From: an uncultured Flavobacteriales bacterium
GTDB taxonomy: Bacteria > Bacteroidota > Bacteroidia > Flavobacteriales_E > Vicingaceae
Assembly: GCA_913059105.1 (NCBI GenBank)
Contig: CAJXRL010000155.1
Coordinates: forward strand, 1 to 6,501
Reading direction: 5' to 3'
Length of the DNA: 6,501 nt
The notes under the pieces were generated by a model, which saw nothing but the letters and a program-made list of their open reading frames with translations, had not been told where the DNA came from and searched no databases. Made by a program: the position numbers and the translations under genes. Positions 1-6,456 of this stretch are shown in pieces. Position 1 is the first letter of the stretch; the number at the start of each line of letters is the position of its first letter.

Positions 1-47
1 GAGATTTCTGCCTGTCTCGTGGGCTCGGAGATGTGTATAAGAGACAG
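1..47 (+). other. Sequencing adapter: P7 tail, i7 index and Nextera transposase end
   Basis: This is not genomic DNA. Bases 1-5 (GAGAT) match the 3' end of the Illumina P7 oligonucleotide. Bases 6-13 (TTCTGCCT) sit exactly where the 8-base i7 index belongs and match, from memory, Nextera index N703. Bases 14-28 are the read-2 side Nextera linker, and 29-47 are the 19-base Tn5 mosaic end (AGATGTGTATAAGAGACAG). The order and spacing are exactly those of a Nextera i7 adapter. Genomic sequence begins at base 48. The GTG at 19 opens a reading frame through the adapter into ppa, so automatic gene callers will put a false start here. Confidence 0.98.
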
Positions 48-48
48 G

Positions 49-579
49 TTTAATCCTTGGCACGATGTTCACATCGGAAAAGACGCACCAAATACAGTTA
101 CAGGAATCATAGAAATTCCTAAAAATAGCAGAGCTAAATACGAATTGGATAAAGAATCTGGCTTATTGATGCTCGATAGAGTTTTGTACTCTTCCATCAA
201 TTACCCTTCAAACTATGGATTCATTCCACAGACATACTGCGACGATGGAGATCCGCTAGACATATTGGTTTTATCTCAAATTGATATTGTACCGATGTGT
301 TTGGTAGAAACCAGACCAATTGGCGTAATGCGCATGTTAGACGAAGGAGAAAGCGATGATAAGATTATTGCGGTGGCTGTGCACGATATGAGTGTTGGGC
401 ATCTTAACGACGTATCAGAATTACCAGCTCACTCTTTTAAAGAGCTTAGAAGCTTCTTTGAAGATTATAAGAAGTTAGAGCACAAAGAAGTGATTGTAGA
501 AGATTTTCAGGGCGCTGAAGTAGCGAGACAGGTAATTGAGCAAAGTGTTGTAGACTATAAAAAATTGATGAGTAAATAA
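49..579 (+). CDS. ppa: Inorganic pyrophosphatase, family I (5'-truncated by adapter)
   Basis: This soluble cytosolic enzyme hydrolyses pyrophosphate to two phosphates with Mg2+, pulling nucleic acid, protein and lipid synthesis forward. 176 native residues are present, beginning FNPWHDV at base 49; the ten residues before them (MGSEMCIRDR) are translated adapter. Only a few codons appear to be missing, judged by family length of about 175-185. The PPase signature DGDPLDI is encoded at 244-264. Counting the first native residue as 1, the E. coli active-site residues align as E22, K30, E32, R44, Y52, Y56, D66, D68, D71, D98, D103, K105, Y140 and K141, so all are kept. The stop TAA is at 577-579. 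The gene converges on nqrF and ends in its own terminator hairpin. Its true start, leader and promoter lie off the contig. Confidence 0.96.
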   Translation, partial: FNPWHDVHIGKDAPNTVTGIIEIPKNSRAKYELDKESGLLMLDRVLYSSINYPSNYGFIPQTYCDDGDPLDILVLSQIDIVPMCLVETRPIGVMRMLDEGESDDKIIAVAVHDMSVGHLNDVSELPAHSFKELRSFFEDYKKLEHKEVIVEDFQGAEVARQVIEQSVVDYKKLMSK

Positions 580-603
580 GAAATTATTTCTCAAAACAAA
601 AAA

Positions 604-632
604 GGCTTCCAATGAACTAGGAAGCCATTTTT
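604..632 (+). terminator. Rho-independent terminator of ppa (also works in reverse)
   Basis: A 7-bp perfect stem, GGCTTCC (604-610) with GGAAGCC (620-626), encloses a 9-base loop and is followed by A then five T (628-632). It lies 24 bases after the ppa stop, as expected for a Rho-independent terminator. Read on the minus strand, the same stem is followed by a longer U-rich run (complement of the A-rich stretch before 604), so it could also back up termination of the nqr transcript. Confidence 0.85.
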
Positions 633-651
633 GTGATCTCCATCTTTGAGC

Positions 652-686
652 ATAAAAAAAGGCCGCAAATTGCGGCCTTTTTTTAT
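652..686 (-). terminator. Rho-independent terminator of the nqr operon (bidirectional)
   Basis: A perfect hairpin with 17-base arms (652-668 and 670-686) has the GC-rich core GGCCGC/GCGGCC, a tiny A-T loop, seven A on one side (654-660) and seven T on the other (678-684). On the minus strand it begins 13 bases after the nqrF stop codon, so it is the expected end of the nqr transcript. Its symmetry means it would also stop plus-strand transcription that escapes the ppa terminator. Confidence 0.93.
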
Positions 687-699
687 AATTTCTTTTCTT

Positions 700-2007
700 T
701 TATCCTCCGAAGTCATCGAAAGCTACATTTTCTTCAGGAACGCCCCAATCGTCACACATTTTAAGAACAGCTTGGTTCATCATAGGTGGACCACAGAAGT
801 AATATTCAATATCTTCTGGTGAGTCATGTTTCGATAAGTAATTATCTATAACAGATTGGTGAACGAATCCTACAAAGCCATCTCCTTCACTTTCCATGTT
901 ATCCATTACCTTCCAGTTATCAACTTCCATTGGTTCAGAAAGTACCATGTAAAATTTGAAGTTTGGAAAATCTTTTTCTAAGGCTCTAAAATGTTCAATG
1001 TAGAATAATTCTCTTTTTGAACGACCACCATACCAGTATGATACTTTTCTTCCAGATTTAATAGTTCTAAATAATTGATATAAGTGAGAACGCATAGGCG
1101 CCATTCCTGCACCACCACCAATGTATAACATTTCAGCATCAGTTTCCTTGATAAAGAATTCTCCATAAGGTCCTGAAACAGTTACTTTATCGCCTTTCTT
1201 CTGGTTGTATATATAAGAAGAAGCAACACCAGGATTTACATTCATCCAACCATTCTTATCTCTATCCCATGGCGGAGTAGCAATACGAACGTTCAACATG
1301 ATTTTTCTTCCTTCAGCAGGGTAAGAAGCCATAGAGTATGCCCTTTCTACTAACTCATTGTTTTTCATTTGCAATGGCCACAAGTTAAACTTGTCCCATT
1401 CTGCTTTAAATTTATCAGGCTCTCCCGGATGCTCTTCTGGATGGGCTTCAATATCAATATCCTTAAAGTCCACTACACACTTTGGAATTTCAATCTGAAT
1501 GTAACCTCCAGCTTTATAATCCATATCCTCTGGTAACTCAACAATAAATTCCTTAATGAAAGATGCAACAGAATAGTTAGAAACAACAGTTGCTTCCCAC
1601 TTCTTAATTCCAAATACTTCTTCTGGAACTTCAACTACCATATCTTCCTTCACTTTCACTTGACAACCTAATCTCCAGTTGTCAGCGATCTCTTTTCTTG
1701 AGAAGTAAGGCTTTTCAGTTGGAAGAATTTCTCCGCCACCACTCGTTACTTGGCACTTGCACATGGCACAAGTTCCTCCACCACCACAAGCCGATGGTAA
1801 AAATATTTTTGCGCTACTCAAAGTAGATAACAAAGTACTACCTGCTTCAACTTCAACATTCTTTTCCCCGTTAATGGACAACATAACAGGTCCTGAATTT
1901 GTCAGTTTAGCTTTTGCCCAAAGCAAAAGACTTACTAATAACAACATCACGATCAATGCTACGACTACTGCAGCTCCTACGGTTACTGTATTTAATGCTA
2001 ATATCAT
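700..2007 (-). CDS. nqrF: Na+-NQR subunit F, NADH dehydrogenase flavoprotein
   Basis: This is the NADH-oxidising entry subunit of Na+-NQR: hydride passes to FAD, then through a 2Fe-2S cluster to the membrane subunits. The 435 residues comprise one N-terminal membrane helix (about 5-32), a ferredoxin domain (about 40-130) with cluster ligands C74, C80, C83 and C115 in CGGGGTCAMC and LGC, an FAD domain with the flavin motif RAYS at 222-225, and an NADH domain with GGGAGMAP (297-304) and CGPPMM (405-410). It ends in the family's usual DDFGG. It is about 27 residues longer than the Vibrio cholerae protein (408), mainly through extra residues near 184-201, 249-260 and 366-378. The ATG at 2005-2007 gives a complete anchor helix; AAGAAG directly abuts it, so there is no properly spaced Shine-Dalgarno site. 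It lies 18 bases after nqrE and is the last gene of the operon. Confidence 0.98.
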   Translation of the reverse strand: MILALNTVTVGAAVVVALIVMLLLVSLLLWAKAKLTNSGPVMLSINGEKNVEVEAGSTLLSTLSSAKIFLPSACGGGGTCAMCKCQVTSGGGEILPTEKPYFSRKEIADNWRLGCQVKVKEDMVVEVPEEVFGIKKWEATVVSNYSVASFIKEFIVELPEDMDYKAGGYIQIEIPKCVVDFKDIDIEAHPEEHPGEPDKFKAEWDKFNLWPLQMKNNELVERAYSMASYPAEGRKIMLNVRIATPPWDRDKNGWMNVNPGVASSYIYNQKKGDKVTVSGPYGEFFIKETDAEMLYIGGGAGMAPMRSHLYQLFRTIKSGRKVSYWYGGRSKRELFYIEHFRALEKDFPNFKFYMVLSEPMEVDNWKVMDNMESEGDGFVGFVHQSVIDNYLSKHDSPEDIEYYFCGPPMMNQAVLKMCDDWGVPEENVAFDDFGG

Positions 2008-2025
2008 CTTCTTATAATTCTTTAA

Positions 2026-2640
2026 TTACAATTCAATTCCCATAAAACTCATAAAGGCCATTCCCATCAAACCTGTGATGATGAATGTAATTCCCAATCC
2101 TCTCAATGGAGCAGGAACGTTTGAGTATCTTATCTTTTCTCTAATGGCAGCGATAGCTACAATTGCTAAAAACCAACCAACTCCTGATCCTAAGCCAAAC
2201 ACGGTAGCTTCTGCAATGTTCGCATATTGTCTTTCTTGCATGAATAAAGATCCTCCCAAGATAGAACAGTTTACGGCAATTAACGGTAAAAAAATACCTA
2301 ATGCTCCGTACAATGCAGGTGCGTACTTCTCAACTGCCATTTCAACCAACTGCACCATAGATGCAATAACTGCAATAAACATAATGAAACTCAAGAAACT
2401 TAAATCTACATCTGCAAATTCCGGATCTAACCAAATTAAAGCTCCTTCTTTCAATACATAGTTTTCTAACAAATAGTTAATTGGCACTGTAATTCCTAAA
2501 ACAAAAATTACTGCTGCTCCAAGACCTACTCCGGTTTTAACCGTTTTAGAAACTGCCAAATAAGAGCACATTCCCAAGAAATAGGCGAAAATCATGTTGT
2601 CGATAAAAATCGACTTGATAAATATATTTACGTATTCCAT
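2026..2640 (-). CDS. nqrE: Na+-NQR subunit E, membrane protein with Fe-S ligands
   Basis: This integral inner-membrane subunit pairs with NqrD in an inverted-topology pseudo-dimer. In the known enzyme structures, two cysteines from each partner hold an iron-sulfur centre inside the membrane that relays electrons from NqrF towards NqrC. Here the ligands appear as C25 in FLGMC and C125 in VNCSILGG. The 204 residues form about six hydrophobic helices, and the C-terminal stretch LRGLGITFI is strongly conserved in the family. The length is close to the 198 residues of Vibrio; the few extra residues fall around 66-76 in an extracytoplasmic-type loop. The start lies 5 bases after the nqrD stop, which suggests translational coupling. 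RnfA is the close paralogue, but the surrounding nqr genes settle the identity. Confidence 0.97.
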   Translation of the reverse strand: MEYVNIFIKSIFIDNMIFAYFLGMCSYLAVSKTVKTGVGLGAAVIFVLGITVPINYLLENYVLKEGALIWLDPEFADVDLSFLSFIMFIAVIASMVQLVEMAVEKYAPALYGALGIFLPLIAVNCSILGGSLFMQERQYANIAEATVFGLGSGVGWFLAIVAIAAIREKIRYSNVPAPLRGLGITFIITGLMGMAFMSFMGIEL

Positions 2641-2645
2641 CTTTA

Positions 2646-3323
2646 TTAATTTTCTTCGATTAGTTTGGTGTTTTTAGAACGTTGAATCCAAATAATGATA
2701 CCAACGGTAATCAACGCCATTGGAGGCAAAATCATTAGACCATTGTTAAAATATCCGAAATCATAAAATGCATCCGGAATTACTTGAAAACCGTATAATT
2801 TACCTGAACCAAATAATTCTCGAACAACAGCTACTGCAATTAAAATCCATCCGTAACCGGCTGCATTACCAACAGCATCTAAAAACGAAGGCCATGGTTT
2901 GTTGTTTAAAGCAAAGGCTTCTAATCGACCCATAATAATACAGTTGGTAATAATCAATCCAACAAATACAGATAATTGCTTACTCACTTCATACATATAT
3001 GCTTTCAAGACTTGATCAACCAAGATTACCAAGGCTGCAACAATTACTAACTGTACAATAATTCTTACCCTTGATGGAATTAAGTTTCTCAATAACGAAA
3101 CGATTAAGTTCGCTCCTATCATTACTACCAATACTGACAATGACATTACAACTGCCTGCTTTACCTGAACGGTAATGGCTAAGGCAGAACAAATACCTAA
3201 TACCTGAATGGTAATCGGGTTATCATCGTTCATTGGATCTGACAAAAGTCTTTTATTCTTCGATGAGAATAAAGGCTCTCTTGGTTCTTTTACAACTGCT
3301 GTTGCTTCTGCTGTTTCACTCAT
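2646..3323 (-). CDS. nqrD: Na+-NQR subunit D, membrane protein with Fe-S ligands
   Basis: This is the membrane partner of NqrE in Na+-NQR, contributing the other two cysteines of the intramembrane iron-sulfur centre: C45 in VLGICSALA and C128 in ITNCIIMGR. The 225 residues start with a hydrophilic tail of about 33 residues, then about six membrane helices. Conserved family blocks are DNPI (34-37), RVRIIVQ (85-91), VDQVLKAYMYEVSKQLSVFVGLIITN-like sequence from 102, and FGSGKLYG. The N-terminal tail is roughly 15 residues longer than in Vibrio NqrD (210). A shorter start at M31 would leave almost no tail and lose the usual leader, so the ATG at 3321-3323 is preferred; it lies 18 bases after nqrC with no clear Shine-Dalgarno site. 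RnfE is the paralogue and is excluded by context. Confidence 0.97.
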   Translation of the reverse strand: MSETAEATAVVKEPREPLFSSKNKRLLSDPMNDDNPITIQVLGICSALAITVQVKQAVVMSLSVLVVMIGANLIVSLLRNLIPSRVRIIVQLVIVAALVILVDQVLKAYMYEVSKQLSVFVGLIITNCIIMGRLEAFALNNKPWPSFLDAVGNAAGYGWILIAVAVVRELFGSGKLYGFQVIPDAFYDFGYFNNGLMILPPMALITVGIIIWIQRSKNTKLIEEN

Positions 3324-3341
3324 AGCTTAGTCGTTTTAAAA

Positions 3342-4061
3342 TTATAAAGCAGCTTTTTGGTTGCCTTTGAAATAAGGTACATAAACGTTTAAGGTTCTTT
3401 TCATCATTTCGCCAACTCCTTTCGAAGTAATGGTTCCACCAGAAATTCCATCTACCATGTGACTCTTACCTTCTACATCTGATCCTCCTTTTACAACTTC
3501 TACTGAAACATATTCAGCTCCGTCAAAAATGGTTTTTCCAATAAATTTATCTTGAAAATCAGGCTGGTTAATCTCAGCTCCTAACCCAGGAGTTTCAGTT
3601 TTGTGATCGAAAGTAGAGCCATAAATGGTATTCATATCTCCTTCAAAAGCAACGTATCCCCAAATTGGACCCCAAAGTCCTTTTCCGGCCATGGGTACAA
3701 TGTATTTCTTAGTTCCGTTATCTTCAAAAACAAATAAAGGATAACTTCTATCTTCTGCATCCACGGTTTTGAATTCCTTCACAACGTCAATGTCAAAAGC
3801 AGTTATGTCTTCTGCCGTTGATATTTTTCCTTCATTGTCTAACATTACCTGCTCAACAATATACTTTGCAAATTTTTCAGAAGCTTCTTCAGGAGTTGCT
3901 TCAATTTTTACAGAAGCAAGAATGTTCTGCATTTTTTCTAATCGTACATTTTCTTTTTGCAAAGGCTTCAATCCTTCAGCCACAAAAGCCAAAGATGCGC
4001 CAACTACAATAACAAGTATTGCAGAAAAAGTGAATGTGTATGAATTTTTATTTACGTCCAT
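3342..4061 (-). CDS. nqrC: Na+-NQR subunit C, covalent FMN protein
   Basis: This subunit carries an FMN bound through a phosphoester to threonine on the outer side of the membrane and passes electrons on to NqrB. The 239 residues consist of one N-terminal membrane helix (about 10-30) and a periplasmic FMN-binding domain. The flavinylation motif is DGISGGTITS at 204-213, with T210 in the position of the FMN-bearing threonine; Vibrio has SGAT where this protein has SGGT. Other conserved features are GLWGPIWGY (128-136) and ETPGLGAEI (156-164). FMN attachment needs the transferase ApbE, whose gene is not in this window. The ATG at 4059-4061 directly precedes the anchor helix. The gene lies 11 bases after nqrB and 18 before nqrD. 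RnfG is a paralogue, but length and context fit NqrC. Confidence 0.97.
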   Translation of the reverse strand: MDVNKNSYTFTFSAILVIVVGASLAFVAEGLKPLQKENVRLEKMQNILASVKIEATPEEASEKFAKYIVEQVMLDNEGKISTAEDITAFDIDVVKEFKTVDAEDRSYPLFVFEDNGTKKYIVPMAGKGLWGPIWGYVAFEGDMNTIYGSTFDHKTETPGLGAEINQPDFQDKFIGKTIFDGAEYVSVEVVKGGSDVEGKSHMVDGISGGTITSKGVGEMMKRTLNVYVPYFKGNQKAAL

Positions 4062-4072
4062 TTCTTTACTAA

Positions 4073-5272
4073 TTAAGCGGCAACTGCCATTGTACGTTTT
4101 TGTCTTCTTTTTATGTTTGCTTCTATAACATAATGGTCAATTAATGGTGCCATTACATTCATGAATAGAATTGCTAACATGATTCCTTCAGGGTACGCGG
4201 GGTTAAATACTCGAATCATAATTCCTAAGAATCCAATTAAGAAACCGTATACATATTTTCCTGTTGAAGTTTGTGCTGCTGATACAGGATCTGTTGCCAT
4301 GAAAACGATTCCGAAAGCAAACCCTCCTATTACAAGGTGCATGTGTGCAGGAACTTCCATAAATGGATTTGCTCCCCAAAGGTTAAATAACATTCCCATT
4401 ACGTACGCTCCTAGAATCCCTGAGAACATAATTTTCCAAGAAGCAATTCCAGTGATTAAAAGAATAGCTGCCCCAATCATAATAGCAAGCGTGCTTGTTT
4501 CGCCAATTGAACCAGGTATCATTCCTAAAAAGGAAGACATAAATGAATCAGTATATGCGACACCGGCTGCATCCACAAAACCCGACGACTTTTCAGTTGC
4601 TTGTGCCAATAAAGTTGCTCCTGTTGAACCGTCTGCATAAGCTACCGTTTCATCCATTCCACCTCCTATCCATACTTTGTCTCCTGACATCCATGTTGGA
4701 TATGCAAAGAATAAAAATGCTCTGGCGGTTAATGCTACGTTTAAGATGTTCATTCCTGTACCTCCAAACACCTCTTTCCCTATAACTACGGCAAAAATTG
4801 TTGCTGCAGCGACCATCCATAATGGTATCTCTACTGGCAAACAAAGCGGAATTAACATTCCCGAAACAAGGAAGCCCTCTGCTACTTGATGTTTGTTGAT
4901 AATCGCAAAAACGAATTCAACTCCTAAACCTGCAGCATAAGAAACGACAACTAGAGGTAAAACTTTTAACGCTCCATATAAGAAAGTCTCCATAAAGGTA
5001 GCTTCCATGCCTGAGGCTAAAAAGTGCTGAAATCCTGTGTTCCACATGCCAAACAATAAAGCTGGAACCATTGCCAAAACAACCATAATCATGGTACGCT
5101 TCATATCGATTCCGTCTCTAATGTGAGATCCTTTTCCGCTTGTTGTGTGACCTGGGACAAACAAGAAAGTCTCCAAAGCATCGTAAGCAGGTAAGAATTT
5201 CTCAAGCTTTCCTCCTTCATCGAAGTTGGGCTTTATTGTGTTCTCTAAAAATTTGTGAATTGGGTTACTCAT
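4073..5272 (-). CDS. nqrB: Na+-NQR subunit B, quinone-reducing and Na+ channel membrane protein
   Basis: NqrB is the large membrane subunit that holds a covalent FMN and riboflavin, receives electrons from NqrC, reduces quinone and provides the main Na+ path. The 399 residues have a soluble N-terminal part (1-57) with the conserved block FVPGHTT (38-44), then about ten hydrophobic helices between 58 and 382. The flavinylation motif is DGSTGAT at 214-220, with T220 as the predicted FMN-bearing residue. GKEVFGGTGMN (165-175) and the FMATDPVSA block (324-332) are family hallmarks. The basic tail KRRQKR (388-393) fits a cytosolic C-terminus. The length is near the 415 residues of Vibrio. The ATG at 5270-5272 follows nqrA by 16 bases; the leader is AT-rich without a Shine-Dalgarno site. 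RnfD is the paralogue but lacks this long N-terminus. Confidence 0.98.
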   Translation of the reverse strand: MSNPIHKFLENTIKPNFDEGGKLEKFLPAYDALETFLFVPGHTTSGKGSHIRDGIDMKRTMIMVVLAMVPALLFGMWNTGFQHFLASGMEATFMETFLYGALKVLPLVVVSYAAGLGVEFVFAIINKHQVAEGFLVSGMLIPLCLPVEIPLWMVAAATIFAVVIGKEVFGGTGMNILNVALTARAFLFFAYPTWMSGDKVWIGGGMDETVAYADGSTGATLLAQATEKSSGFVDAAGVAYTDSFMSSFLGMIPGSIGETSTLAIMIGAAILLITGIASWKIMFSGILGAYVMGMLFNLWGANPFMEVPAHMHLVIGGFAFGIVFMATDPVSAAQTSTGKYVYGFLIGFLGIMIRVFNPAYPEGIMLAILFMNVMAPLIDHYVIEANIKRRQKRTMAVAA

Positions 5273-5288
5273 TTCAATAATGTTTTAT

Positions 5289-6455
5289 TTAGCTCATTTC
5301 TTCACGTAACATCGCTAGTCCGTCACGAACGATGGATTGTGTAGGTATTTTAGATGTACAAACAGTTTCACAAAGTGCAAAATCTTCAGGCGCAACTTCG
5401 TAAATCCCTAAATTCTCCATCAATTCAACATCATCAATCATAATGGCTTTCACCAATTGCACCGGATAAATGTCGAATGGAAAAACTTTATCATACTCTT
5501 CAGTTACAACAAATGGCCTTTCTTCTCCATTCATATTTGCATCTAAGTTGTATTTTTTGTTTGGAGACATCCAAGAAACAAGTGCTCTTGAAATACTAAA
5601 CTTGCTTGGGTTTGGAGTAATCCAACCAAACATTTGAGCTTCTCCTCCTTCTGGAATTACAGTAACATGGTAATCGTAAAAACCTAAATAACTTTCAATA
5701 GCTACTTTTTCCCCGGTCAAAACGTTTCCGCTAATAATTCTGTTATTTCCTTCATTTAGATTGCCATCTATGAGAGTTTTCATGTTCACTCCCTGAATGG
5801 TTCTAAAATATTTTGGAGTTTTAACTTGAGCTCCAGATACCGCAACTACTCTGCTTGCGTCGTATTTACCAGTCTCAAATAATCTACCAATTGCTAAAAC
5901 ATCTTGAGGTTTAACCGTCCAAACTACTTCGCCTTTGCAAATTGGAGCAAAATGATGAATTTGAACACCAACATTTCCTGCTGGGTGAGGACCTTCAATT
6001 GAATGTAGCTTAACATTTTTTGCTTGCATAAAAGCGTCATCGGCTTTGGCAGCATTATTTATTGTCAAATGAACTTCAGCCAATTTAGCCAATGCATCAA
6101 TTCCCATTTGTAAGGTGGCAGCCTGTCCATGAACGACAAAATCGTTATCCGGAGCTAATGGCGCAGAGTCAAAAGCAGAAATAAAGATTGCTTTTGGAGT
6201 ATCGCTTGGCTTTGCCACAACGTCGAATGGACGCTGCTTTATAAACGGCCAAAGACCACTCTTACAAAGCTTCTCTATAATTGCGTCTCTACTTTCTGAA
6301 GTAGGGTTAGCAATTCCAAAGTCTTCATATTTAGTTTCCTTATCTGCAACAATAACGATTTCTTGAATCACCCTTTTGGCTCCTCTTTTAATCTCAGCCA
6401 CCTCTCCACTTATGGGAGAAGCAAATTTGATTTGGTCGTTATCTTTACTGTAATA
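5289..6455 (-). CDS. nqrA: Na+-NQR subunit A (5'-truncated by adapter)
   Basis: NqrA is the peripheral cytosolic subunit of Na+-NQR; it docks on NqrB near the quinone site. 388 native residues remain. The first native codon is TAT at 6455-6453, and the ten residues before it (MGSEMCIRDR) are translated adapter. By alignment with Vibrio NqrA (446 residues), about 57 N-terminal residues are missing. Recognisable blocks, in native numbering, are SPISGEVAEIKRGAKR (13-28), the conserved EGPHPAG (154-160), FGWITPNPSKFS near residue 283-294, and a C-terminal LCETVC with C362 and C366. The stop TAA is at 5291-5289. As first gene of the operon, its start, leader and promoter are off the contig, so nothing can be said about regulation. 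RnfC is related but would carry ferredoxin domains, which are absent. Confidence 0.97.
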   Translation of the reverse strand, partial: YYSKDNDQIKFASPISGEVAEIKRGAKRVIQEIVIVADKETKYEDFGIANPTSESRDAIIEKLCKSGLWPFIKQRPFDVVAKPSDTPKAIFISAFDSAPLAPDNDFVVHGQAATLQMGIDALAKLAEVHLTINNAAKADDAFMQAKNVKLHSIEGPHPAGNVGVQIHHFAPICKGEVVWTVKPQDVLAIGRLFETGKYDASRVVAVSGAQVKTPKYFRTIQGVNMKTLIDGNLNEGNNRIISGNVLTGEKVAIESYLGFYDYHVTVIPEGGEAQMFGWITPNPSKFSISRALVSWMSPNKKYNLDANMNGEERPFVVTEEYDKVFPFDIYPVQLVKAIMIDDVELMENLGIYEVAPEDFALCETVCTSKIPTQSIVRDGLAMLREEMS

Positions 6456-6456
6456 C

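Noticed and set aside
204..210. An entry listed among the findings for this short stretch of ppa.
   Set aside because: It carries no independent signal and should be disregarded; the stretch is ordinary coding sequence.
580..699. A small gene or regulatory RNA in the gap between ppa and nqrF.
   Set aside because: The 120 bases are largely filled by two terminator hairpins; no start codon with a plausible ribosome site and coding-like frame is visible.
2075..2461. Long open frames opposite nqrE and other nqr genes (also 1757-2017, 3769-4128, 4161-4640, 4543-4785, 4677-4889 on the plus strand, and 978-1166 and 4650-4844 on the minus strand).
   Set aside because: They overlap intact, well-conserved nqr genes in other frames, have no recognisable domains, and reflect the codon composition of the real genes.
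2026..5272. The possibility that these genes are an Rnf complex rather than Na+-NQR.
   Set aside because: NqrF with fused ferredoxin, FAD and NADH domains, NqrA without ferredoxin domains, and the A-B-C-D-E-F order are specific to Na+-NQR; there is no RnfB.
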